From: a bacterium
GTDB taxonomy: Bacteria; Gemmatimonadota; Gemmatimonadetes; Gemmatimonadales; Gemmatimonadaceae
DNA length: 5,000 nt
Assembly: GCA_021802745.1 (NCBI GenBank)
Contig: JAJZRK010000019.1
Coordinates: forward strand, 17,496-22,495
Reading direction: 5' to 3'
Of the stretch, positions 1 to 5,000 are shown one piece after another. The position numbers and the translations under genes are program-made. Below the pieces are notes generated by a model that ran no database searches, was not told where the DNA came from, and saw nothing but the letters and a program-made list of their open reading frames with translations. Numbering within the stretch: the first letter of the stretch is position 1; each line of letters begins with the position of its first letter.

Positions 1-93
1 TGGGGGGGGGGTGTGTGAGGGTGGGGTGGTTGGGAGGGGGGGGGGGGGTGGGGGGGCTGGGGGGGGGGGGGGGGGTGGGGGGGGGGGGGGGGG
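1..93. repeat. Near-pure poly-G tract, probable contig-end artefact
   Basis: About 79 of the first 93 bases are G. The rest are 11 T, 2 A and 1 C, scattered singly, and there are two uninterrupted runs of 17 G (59-75 and 77-93). The DNA changes abruptly to ordinary high-GC sequence at about 94-105. Such a tract at the very start of a sequence is typical of dark-cycle poly-G read-through in two-colour Illumina chemistry carried into a contig end. If it were genuine, the + strand would be strongly G-quadruplex-forming. A Gly-rich frame across it (15-416) has no protein-like features and should not be annotated. Confidence 0.75.
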
Positions 94-111
94 AGAGGCG
101 GCCTAGCAAAA

Positions 112-139
112 CGGCCCTCTCCGTTTCGGGAGAAGGCCG
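112..139 (-). terminator. Hairpin, possible weak leftward terminator
   Basis: CGGCC-C-TCTCC at 112-122 pairs with GGAGA-A-GGCCG at 129-139. This gives an 11-position stem with one C/A mismatch and a 6-nt loop. Read on the - strand, the stem is followed directly by TTTTG (111-107), the layout of a weak rho-independent terminator. No leftward gene is visible to its right, so it may instead be one side of a bidirectional structure or simply a structured RNA element. Confidence 0.3.
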
Positions 140-231
140 GGTGAGTGCGCGACGTCGTGTCCGCTTAGCTCGCTGGTGGCGCCTCGATGCGCGCCTCCGC
201 CCGGCCGGCTCCCATGTAGGGGAGACAGCAC

Positions 232-264
232 ATGAGCATGGGCATCGGGTGGCGGGGCGAGTGA
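232..264 (+). CDS. Possible 10-codon mini-ORF with strong ribosome binding site
   Basis: AGGGGAG at 218-224 lies 7 nt before an ATG at 232 and is the best Shine-Dalgarno-like match in the leader region. The frame reads MSMGIGWRGE and stops at TGA 262-264. An in-frame TAG at 217-219 rules out a longer version using an upstream start. A T-free repeat and a terminator-like hairpin follow within 100 bp, an arrangement that would suit a leader peptide or short regulatory transcript. The peptide has no biosynthetic amino-acid run, only one Trp, so classical attenuation is not indicated. A frame this short with a purine-rich upstream box can easily arise by chance. Confidence 0.2.
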   Translation: MSMGIGWRGE

Positions 265-271
265 GTCATAA

Positions 272-319
272 AGAGAGACAACAGAGAGACAACAGAGACA
301 ACAGAAAGACAACAGAAAG
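272..319 (+). repeat. Short A/G/C tandem repeat, unit about 11 bp
   Basis: The units are AGAGAGACAAC (272-282), AGAGAGACAAC (283-293), a 9-bp AGAGACAAC (294-302), AGAAAGACAAC (303-313) and a partial AGAAAG (314-319). No T occurs on the + strand from 270 to 330. The resulting RNA would be unstructured and purine-rich between two structured segments. The repeat runs directly into the stem of the terminator-like hairpin. Confidence 0.85.
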
Positions 320-356
320 CCCGCGGAGCATGAACGCCGCGGGCAGTTCGCTTTTT
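319..356 (+). terminator. Likely rho-independent terminator
   Basis: Two mutually exclusive folds are possible. One is a perfect 8-bp stem, GCCCGCGG (319-326) with CCGCGGGC (337-344). The other is the more terminator-like GAACGCC (332-338), loop GCG, GGC-A-GTTC (342-349), extended by GC pairing (328-329 with 350-351), which sits immediately before TTTTT (352-356). The second fold, with its adjacent T-run, is a standard intrinsic terminator for rightward transcription. It would insulate the peptidase gene from anything upstream. The alternation of the two folds would also permit conditional termination, but nothing here demonstrates that. Confidence 0.55.
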
Positions 357-430
357 AGCTCTTGTTTAACGAGGCAGCAATACGCGGCAAATGACCTCGG
401 GGCACTTCGATTGTGAAGCGAAGGCTAACA

Positions 431-447
431 ACCGTCGCGCGGACGGT
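431..447. promoter_or_regulatory. Perfect 6-bp inverted repeat, possible operator
   Basis: ACCGTC (431-436), a GCGCG spacer, then GACGGT (442-447). The element lies about 35 bp upstream of the candidate -10 box at 482, a position where a regulator could bind. In GC-rich DNA a 6-bp palindrome arm arises often by chance, so it is listed only as a candidate. Confidence 0.2.
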
Positions 448-481
448 CAAGGGGGTGCCAGCAGGATCGCCGCGCTCGGCG

Positions 482-487
482 TACAAT
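482..487 (+). promoter_or_regulatory. Candidate -10 box of the peptidase promoter
   Basis: TACAAT differs from the sigma-70 consensus TATAAT at one base and stands out in very GC-rich surroundings. It would place a start of transcription near 494 and give a 5' leader of about 28 nt. I see no convincing -35 hexamer 16-18 bp upstream, so the promoter is either weak, activator-dependent or elsewhere. A weak ribosome binding site, GAGAG at 509-513, precedes the ATG at 522 by 8 nt. Confidence 0.35.
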
Positions 488-521
488 TCCGTCTTCTCCC
501 CTCTTATAGAGAGCCCGCGTC

Positions 522-2876
522 ATGCGCCGCCTCCTCGTCCTGCTTTGCGTTGCCGCCGCCCCGCTCGCGGCGCAGCAGCCTGCCTTCGATTTCAGCATCG
601 CCAACATGATGCGCGGCCCCGAGCTGTACGGCCGCGAGCCATCGAACGTGCGGTGGACGCCCGACGGACAGTGGATCTACTTCCAGTGGCTCCCCGCCGG
701 GAGCGACTGGCGCGAAACGATGAAACCGTATCGCGTGCGCGCGCAGGCGGGGGCCAAGCCCGAGCGCATCACCGACGCGCAGGCCGATTCCGTGGCGCCG
801 CTGCTCGCCGACGGGGCGCTCGCGCCCGACCGCGCGCGGCGCGTGGTCAGCGTGCGCGGCGACCTCTACGTGGTGGACCTCAGAAAGTCCGTGGCACGCC
901 GCCTGACGCAGACCGTGGCGATCGAAAGCAGCCCGCGCTTCTCGCCCGACGGACAGCGCGTGCTCTTCGTGCGAGACGGCAATGCGTGGAGCCTCGATCT
1001 CTCCAACGGCTTCATGCAACAGCTCACGGACATCCGCGCGGCGGCGTCCGGCGGTGCGCCCGCCCGCACGCAGGGCACCGCGCAGCGCGGCGCGCTGGAA
1101 CGCGATCAGCGCGCGCTCTTCGAGGTCGTCCGCGACCAGCTCGCCGCCGACTCGCTGCGCCGCGGGGAGAACGCGGCGCGCGACTCGTTGGGCATTCGCC
1201 CGGTGATCCTCGCCGCGGGCGAGCGGCTCGGCCAGCTCTCCGTGAGCCCTACGGGCGACGCGGTGCTCTTCACCACCACCACGGCCGCCGCCGACGCGCG
1301 CAACAACATCGTGCCCAGCTACGTCACGACCTCGGGGTATACCGAGGACATCCCCAACCGCACCAAGGTGGGCGACGCCCAGTCGCGCACGCGGCTCGGG
1401 TATCAGCGGCTCCCGCGCGGCGACGTGAAGTGGCTGCGCTCCGTTGACGCCGACTCGCTGATCGCCAACTCGCAGCTCCTCGGATGGAACGACGCCGGAA
1501 CCGCCGCGCTCGTCGTCGGCTCCGCCAGCAACTTCAAGACGCGGCAGCTCTCGACCGTGGACGCCGCCACCGGCACGCTCCGGGCGGTCAACGTCATGCG
1601 TGACACCGCCTGGGTGGGCGGGGCGTGCGCGTTTGGCTGCGCCGGCTTCTACGACGACGACCGCCGCGTCTATTTCGCCGACGAGTCCACCGGCTGGGCC
1701 CAGCTCTACTCCACCGCCGCCGACGGCACCGATCGTCGCGCGCTCACCAGCGGTGCGTTCGAGGTCTACGACGTCGCGCTCTCGGCGGACCGCAAGTCGT
1801 TCCTCTTTCACTCGAGCGAAGTCTCCGCCTTCGACCGCGACTACTATCGCATGCCCATTGCGGGCGGCGCGCGCCAGCGGCTGACCGTCGGCGCCGGCGG
1901 ACACAGGGTCGTGCCGTCTCCCGACGAGCGGCAGCTCGCCGACGTCTATTCCACCACCCTGCGGTCACCCGATCTCTTCCTTGCGGGCGCCTGTCCGCCG
2001 GCCGCGATGTGCAAGATGGCGCCGGCCAGCCAGCTGACGGTGTCGCAGACGGCGGACTGGCTCGCCTTCAAGTGGATTGACCCGGCGATCGTGATGATCC
2101 CGGCGTCCGACGGCGTGCAGGTGCCGGCGCACATCTACCGCCCTCAAGACATTGGCGCGACGCCCAACGGCGCCGCCGTGATCTTTGTGCACGGCGCCGG
2201 GTATCTGCACAACGTCGGCCACTTCTGGAGCCAGTACCCGCGCGAGTTCATGTTCAACAACTACCTCGCGTCCAAGGGCTACGTGGTGCTCGACGTGGAC
2301 TATCGCGCGAGTGCTGGCTATGGGCGCGACTGGCGCACCGCCATCTACCGTTTCATGGGCGGTCGCGACCTGCAGGACCAGGTGGATGCCTCGCGCTGGC
2401 TCGGCAAGACCTACGGCATCAGCCCCGAGCGGGTGGGCATGTACGGCGGCTCGTACGGCGGCTTCATGACGCTGATGGCGCTGTTCACCGCCCCCAGGGA
2501 TTTTGGCGCCGGCGCCGCCCTGCGCTCGGTGACCGACTGGGCGCACTACAATCACGGCTACACCGGTTCCATCCTCAACCTTCCGCAGAACGACACCGTC
2601 GCCTATCATCGCTCGTCGCCCATCTTCCACGCCGAAGGGCTCGAGGATCCGCTGCTGATGCTGCACGGGATGGTGGATGCCAACGTGAACTTCCAGGACA
2701 TCGTGCGGCTCACCCAGCGGCTCATCGAACTCGGCAAGCCGGGATGGGACCTCGCAGTCTACCCCGTGGAAGACCACGGCTTCGTGCGGCCGTCGAGCTG
2801 GACCGACGAGTACACGCGCATCTTCAGCCTGTTCGAGCGCACCATCGGCCCCACGGGGAGCAAGGCCCGGCGATGA
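522..2876 (+). CDS. Secreted S9-family serine peptidase (prolyl oligopeptidase/DPP-IV fold)
   Basis: This is a complete 784-aa exported peptidase, expected to cleave short peptides in the periplasm or outside the cell. Residues 1 to about 20 form a signal peptide: two Arg, a Leu/Val/Ala core, and likely cleavage near Leu-Ala-Ala before Gln-Gln. Residues of about 25-510 form a beta-propeller with PD40-type repeats such as WTPDGQWIYF, FSPDGQRVLF and VSPTGDAVLF. Residues of about 540-780 are the alpha/beta hydrolase domain, with nucleophile Ser644 in GGSYGG, Asp719 in GMVDANVNF and His752 in EDHGF. The spacing matches DPP-IV (Ser630/Asp708/His740). The DWxxEEE stretch that anchors the substrate N-terminus in true DPP-IV is not seen, so dipeptidyl specificity is unproven. 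Cys369/Cys373 and Cys491/Cys497 could form disulfides. ATG 522 is chosen because the signal peptide begins there and GAGAG lies 8 nt upstream. The gene overlaps the next one by 4 bp. Confidence 0.93.
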   Translation: MRRLLVLLCVAAAPLAAQQPAFDFSIANMMRGPELYGREPSNVRWTPDGQWIYFQWLPAGSDWRETMKPYRVRAQAGAKPERITDAQADSVAPLLADGALAPDRARRVVSVRGDLYVVDLRKSVARRLTQTVAIESSPRFSPDGQRVLFVRDGNAWSLDLSNGFMQQLTDIRAAASGGAPARTQGTAQRGALERDQRALFEVVRDQLAADSLRRGENAARDSLGIRPVILAAGERLGQLSVSPTGDAVLFTTTTAAADARNNIVPSYVTTSGYTEDIPNRTKVGDAQSRTRLGYQRLPRGDVKWLRSVDADSLIANSQLLGWNDAGTAALVVGSASNFKTRQLSTVDAATGTLRAVNVMRDTAWVGGACAFGCAGFYDDDRRVYFADESTGWAQLYSTAADGTDRRALTSGAFEVYDVALSADRKSFLFHSSEVSAFDRDYYRMPIAGGARQRLTVGAGGHRVVPSPDERQLADVYSTTLRSPDLFLAGACPPAAMCKMAPASQLTVSQTADWLAFKWIDPAIVMIPASDGVQVPAHIYRPQDIGATPNGAAVIFVHGAGYLHNVGHFWSQYPREFMFNNYLASKGYVVLDVDYRASAGYGRDWRTAIYRFMGGRDLQDQVDASRWLGKTYGISPERVGMYGGSYGGFMTLMALFTAPRDFGAGAALRSVTDWAHYNHGYTGSILNLPQNDTVAYHRSSPIFHAEGLEDPLLMLHGMVDANVNFQDIVRLTQRLIELGKPGWDLAVYPVEDHGFVRPSSWTDEYTRIFSLFERTIGPTGSKARR

Positions 2877-3097
2877 GGGATGACGCCACGTCCGCTGGAC
2901 GCGATGCCGGCAGCGTGGCCGGCGTCGCGCGGCGCGTGGCGGCGGTGATCCGCCGCATCATTGGCGTTCCGGACTATGAGGCGTACGTGGCGCACGTGCG
3001 CAGCGCGCACCCCGGGCAGGAGCCGATGAGTGAACGCGACTTCAATCGCGAGCGACTCTCGGCGCGCTATTCGCGTCCGGGGAGTCGCTGCTGCTAG
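2873..3097 (+). CDS. ybdD: YbdD/YjiX-family small protein
   Basis: This 74-aa protein starts at the ATG that shares ATGA with the stop of the peptidase gene. AAGG lies 7 nt upstream, with a further GGGGAG at 2855-2860. An upstream in-frame ATG at 2744 is rejected because the extra 43 residues are antiprotein-like and lie wholly within the peptidase. The core from residue 16 onward matches what I recall of E. coli YbdD: a helix of Ala/Val/Arg, then IIGVPDYEAYVAHVR, HPGQEPMSERDFNRERLSARY and a terminal Arg-Cys-Cys. In E. coli, YbdD and YjiX are small partners needed for pyruvate uptake by CstA and BtsT. No such transporter is in the window, and the 4-bp overlap implies co-translation with the peptidase. 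The 15-residue N-terminal tail before the core is not conserved with E. coli. Confidence 0.88.
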   Translation: MRDDATSAGRDAGSVAGVARRVAAVIRRIIGVPDYEAYVAHVRSAHPGQEPMSERDFNRERLSARYSRPGSRCC

Positions 3098-3180
3098 GCG
3101 CACCGCGGATGTGACGACACGGCACGCGCGCGCGGTCCGTGCTCCGCGCCTGCGACGCCGCGCCTGCGACGCCGCGCCTG
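3098..3180. other. Convergent intergenic gap
   Basis: These 83 bp separate the stop of the ybdD-like gene from the stop of the oppositely oriented MFS gene. CACGG (3118-3122) can pair with CCGTG (3137-3141), or alternatively GCACG (3122-3126) with CGTGC (3138-3142), across a CG-alternating loop. Neither stem is followed by a T-run on either strand, so no intrinsic terminator is supported. The right half is made of the 14-bp tandem repeat listed separately. Confidence 0.5.
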
Positions 3181-3196
3181 CTACGCCGCGCGCTGC
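3144..3196. repeat. 14-bp tandem repeat spanning the MFS stop codon
   Basis: The units are CCGCGCCTGCGACG (3144-3157), an identical copy (3158-3171), CCGCGCCTGCTACG (3172-3185) and a degenerate partial copy (3186-3196). The third copy differs by one base (G to T at 3182), and that base creates the TAG stop (3183-3181, - strand) of the MFS gene. At the same place the other copies would read TCG. Confidence 0.8.
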
Positions 3197-4464
3197 GGCC
3201 GCACCACGACGAGCCCGACGGCCGCGAGCGTGGCACTCGCCGCGCCAACGGTGAACGCGAATGCGCTCCCCTTCCAGTCCCACATCAGGCCAAACGCCAC
3301 CGAGGCCGGCAGCACCGCGGCCCCGATGACGCCGTTGTACAGGCCAAAGGCGAGGCCGCGGCGATTCGCGGGGACGAGATCGGCGACGAGCGCGCGTTCC
3401 ACACCCTCGGTCAGGCCGAAGAAGAGTCCGTACGAGAGAAACAGCGCCCACGCATGCCACGTCTGCGTGGCCTGCGCAAATCCCACGTAGACCAGGCCAT
3501 ACCACAGCCAGCCCGCGGCGATCATCGTGCGGCGTCCCACGCGGTCGCTCCATGCCCCCGCCGGGATGCTCGTGGCCGACTTCACAAAGTGCAGTGCGGC
3601 CCACAAGATCGGCAGCAGCGCCGCCGTCACGCCAAGCTGCGACGCCCGCAGCAGCAGGAAGGCGTCGGTCGAGTTGCCGAGCGTGAAGAGGACGAGCACG
3701 GCGAGGTAGCGCCAGAAGGACGCCCCCAGCGGCGCATGCGCCGGCAGGGCGGACGAGGCCTCAGCCAGTGGCGCACCGTGCTTTTCATGACGTTCTGCGG
3801 CGCCACCCTCGTCGGCCCGAGGGCTCCCGTCTCGCGACTCCCGTCTCCCGTCTCCCTCCCGCACCCCAAACACCGCGGCGCCAATCGCCACCGCCCCCGG
3901 AATCGCAGCGAGCAGGAACACCGTCCGCACGCTGACCCCCACCCACTGCAGCAGCACAAACGCGATGAGCGGCCCCACAAAGGCGCCGGCGTGATCGGCC
4001 GCGCGCTGCACGCCGAACGCCCGGCCGCGCTCGCCGGGGGCCACAGAGTCGGCGATCATCGCGTCGCGCGGCGCGCCACGGAGTCCCTTGCCCACGCGGT
4101 CGCCCACGCGAATCGCGAGCACCTGCCACGCCGCCCCCGCGACGGCCACGAGCGGCCGCAGGACCGAGGCGAGCGTGTAGCCGAACACGATCAGCGCCTT
4201 CCGCTTCTTCACGCGGTCCGACCACCATCCACTCGCCAGCTTCAGCAGCGCGGCCGTGGCGTCGGCCGCCCCCTCGATCACGCCCACCCACGCCGCGCTC
4301 GCGCCGAGCGTCGCGGTCAGGAAGGCCGGCAGGAGCGGGTAGATCATCTCGCTCGACGCGTCCGTGAAGAACGACACGGTCGCGAGCGCCTTGACCGTGC
4401 GCGGCAGGGGCGCGCGCGGTGCCTCGGGCGACGGTGCGTTCGCGGCGAGCGGAGCCTGGCTCAC
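3181..4464 (-). CDS. MFS transporter, 12 transmembrane segments
   Basis: This 427-aa inner-membrane transporter has substrate unknown. The start is GTG 4464-4462, which forms a GTGA overlap with the stop of the upstream kinase. The open frame extends 73 codons further, but that part is Arg/Gly-rich antiframe of the kinase gene. Helices fall at about 27-50, 56-78, 90-108, 110-122, 155-173, 180-200, 249-272, 279-302, 314-330, 336-352, 371-391 and 400-420. The loop 2-3 motif is GWWSDRVKKRK (79-89), echoed by GAWSDRVGRRT (303-313) in the second half. GDRVGKGLRGAPRDA (121-135) and the N-terminal FFTDASSEMIYPLLP resemble the MJ1317-like MFS group as I recall it. The cytoplasmic loop at 201-248 is charged, low-complexity and encoded partly by a 7-bp repeat. 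Coupling to a sugar kinase hints at sugar uptake or efflux. That is an inference from context only. Confidence 0.9.
   Translation of the reverse strand: MSQAPLAANAPSPEAPRAPLPRTVKALATVSFFTDASSEMIYPLLPAFLTATLGASAAWVGVIEGAADATAALLKLASGWWSDRVKKRKALIVFGYTLASVLRPLVAVAGAAWQVLAIRVGDRVGKGLRGAPRDAMIADSVAPGERGRAFGVQRAADHAGAFVGPLIAFVLLQWVGVSVRTVFLLAAIPGAVAIGAAVFGVREGDGRRESRDGSPRADEGGAAERHEKHGAPLAEASSALPAHAPLGASFWRYLAVLVLFTLGNSTDAFLLLRASQLGVTAALLPILWAALHFVKSATSIPAGAWSDRVGRRTMIAAGWLWYGLVYVGFAQATQTWHAWALFLSYGLFFGLTEGVERALVADLVPANRRGLAFGLYNGVIGAAVLPASVAFGLMWDWKGSAFAFTVGAASATLAAVGLVVVRPQRAA
3824..3860. repeat. Heptamer-type CTCCCGT repeat inside the MFS gene
   Basis: CTCCCGTCT occurs at 3824-3832, 3838-3846 and 3845-3853 on the + strand. 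The last two are in a strict 7-bp register and are followed by a decayed CTCCC. On the coding strand the repeat encodes the Gly/Arg/Asp/Ser-rich part of the central cytoplasmic loop (about residues 203-215). This segment shows no sign of being constrained as a helix. Confidence 0.7.
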
Positions 4465-5000
4465 GCCGCCACCCGCCACGCCCCGGCCGACGGCACGAAC
4501 ACCCGCGCCATCTCGTGGCGTCCACTCTGGAATCCGGGCACCGCCGCGAACGCCTGCATCCACGCCGCCGCGAATCGTTCCGCGTCGCCTTCGGGCACGA
4601 GTGCCCATACCGCCCCGCCGAAGCCGGCGCCAAATGCCGTCGCCGCCACCGCACCGTAGTCGCGTGCGTGTTGCGCCAGCCACGCCGTCTGCGGCACCTG
4701 ATTCTGCAGGGCGCGCTCGGCCAGCTCCTGTGAGCGCCGCATGAGGTCGCCGACGGCCGTCGCATCGGCGCGCGCGATGGCCTCCAGCATGCCCGGCACG
4801 ATCACTGTCGTCTCCTCGCGGAACTGTCGCGCCCGCGCCCGCAGATAGTCGGCACTCACCGTCTCACTGGCCGCGCGATCCACGAGCGACACCGCCTCGT
4901 CGAACGCACCGGGCGCCGAATGCATGATATCCGAGAGCGTCGCATCGGCGCGCCCCGTCTCGGCATTCCACACGGCGACGAGCGCGCGCACCGAATCGGC
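4461..5000 (-). CDS. Galactokinase-like GHMP kinase, C-terminal 179 residues (5' end off window)
   Basis: The frame is open to the right edge, so the N-terminal half (substrate and first ATP motifs) is missing from view. The visible part has the C-terminal GHMP layout. It starts with helices including SDIMHSAPGAFDEAVSLV, then a helical hairpin ending in a SQ-x-LAERALQNQVP segment equivalent to the substrate-side helix of galactokinase. The glycine-rich motif 3, FGAGFGGAVWALV, follows at visible residues 123-135, and the protein ends with an F-x-PSAGA tail like that of GalK. Canonical galactokinases read TGGGFGG at motif 3; here it is FGAGFGG. By family, the enzyme would phosphorylate a sugar at C1 with ATP in the cytoplasm. 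Galactose is the likely but unproven substrate, and a related sugar-1-kinase is possible. The gene is translationally coupled (GTGA) to the downstream MFS gene. An internal GTG at 4991 is not the true start. Confidence 0.82.
   Translation of the reverse strand, partial: ADSVRALVAVWNAETGRADATLSDIMHSAPGAFDEAVSLVDRAASETVSADYLRARARQFREETTVIVPGMLEAIARADATAVGDLMRRSQELAERALQNQVPQTAWLAQHARDYGAVAATAFGAGFGGAVWALVPEGDAERFAAAWMQAFAAVPGFQSGRHEMARVFVPSAGAWRVAA

Larger units (their letters stand above)
94..521. other. Gene-free leader region upstream of the peptidase
   Basis: This stretch of about 430 bp holds no convincing protein gene longer than a few codons. The 69-aa frame on the - strand (103-312) is Cys/Ser/Leu-rich with no recognisable fold. 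The + frame running through the region inherits its start from the poly-G tract. In order, the region contains a hairpin, a possible 10-codon mini-ORF, a T-free tandem repeat, a hairpin with a T-run (likely terminator), a short perfect inverted repeat and a candidate -10 element. The terminator suggests that a + strand transcript, from a lost or off-window gene or from a small RNA, ends here before the peptidase promoter. Confidence 0.55.

Noticed and set aside
112..216. tRNA or other structured RNA gene next to the first hairpin
   Set aside because: No T-arm, anticodon arm or CCA-like end could be arranged. Only the single hairpin is supported.
272..319. CRISPR array
   Set aside because: The units are about 11 bp and contiguous with no spacers, so this is a simple tandem repeat.
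15..416. 133-codon Gly-rich + strand frame
   Set aside because: Its start and first third come from the poly-G tract, and the rest crosses the tandem repeat and terminator. There is no ribosome binding site or protein-like pattern.
522..590. Lipoprotein signal at Cys9 of the peptidase
   Set aside because: The residues before the Cys are Val-Leu-Leu, with Leu at -1 rather than Gly/Ala/Ser, so it is not a lipobox. An ordinary signal peptide fits better.
504..1904. Long open frame (466 codons) on the - strand
   Set aside because: It is antisense to the peptidase, with His/Arg/Gly/Ala-rich shadow composition typical of high-GC antiframes and no domain.
1965..2777. 270-codon - strand frame
   Set aside because: It lies opposite the catalytic domain of the peptidase and has Val/His/Arg/Gly antiframe composition.
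3139..4659. Long open frame (506 codons) on the + strand
   Set aside because: It is antisense to the MFS gene and full of Arg/His/Pro. The - strand frame has clear helices and MFS motifs, so this one is a shadow.
4465..4683. N-terminal extension of the MFS protein from ATG 4683
   Set aside because: Its 73 residues are Arg/Gly-rich, overlap the kinase C-terminus in another frame, and precede a well-placed GTG at the stop-start overlap.

Overview
The window is GC-rich DNA with four protein genes or gene parts. Codon third positions are strongly G/C, and one secreted protein has a signal peptide ending in Pro-Leu-Ala-Ala-Gln-Gln. This fits a high-GC Gram-negative, and Gemmatimonadota is my best guess. 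That assignment is an inference from composition and gene style, not from a marker gene.

Left end (1-521): there is no convincing gene. Positions 1-93 are almost pure G and look like a contig-end or sequencing artefact. After that come a hairpin (112-139), a 10-codon reading frame with a good ribosome binding site (232-264), a T-free tandem repeat of about 11 bp (272-319), a likely rho-independent terminator (about 319-356), and a presumptive promoter zone for the first real gene.

Centre (522-3097, + strand): a secreted S9-family serine peptidase (784 aa, complete catalytic triad Ser644/Asp719/His752) overlaps by 4 bp (ATGA) a 74-aa YbdD/YjiX-family protein. In the enterobacteria, YbdD/YjiX proteins partner the CstA/BtsT carbon-starvation transporters. 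Here the peptidase sits where cstA would be expected, and no cstA is visible.

Right end (3181-5000, - strand): the C-terminal part of a galactokinase-like GHMP kinase runs in from beyond the right edge. It overlaps by 4 bp (GTGA) a 12-helix MFS transporter that starts at GTG 4464. The two look like a translationally coupled sugar kinase/transporter pair.

The two units converge on an 83-bp gap (3098-3180) with no clear terminator but with a 14-bp tandem repeat. One copy of that repeat supplies the transporter's stop codon. I see no tRNA, rRNA, CRISPR array, insertion sequence or phage gene. The most interesting points are the peptidase-ybdD coupling without cstA, the non-canonical GHMP motif in the kinase, a frame-sensitive 7-bp repeat inside the transporter gene, and the repeat and terminator structure of the left intergenic region.
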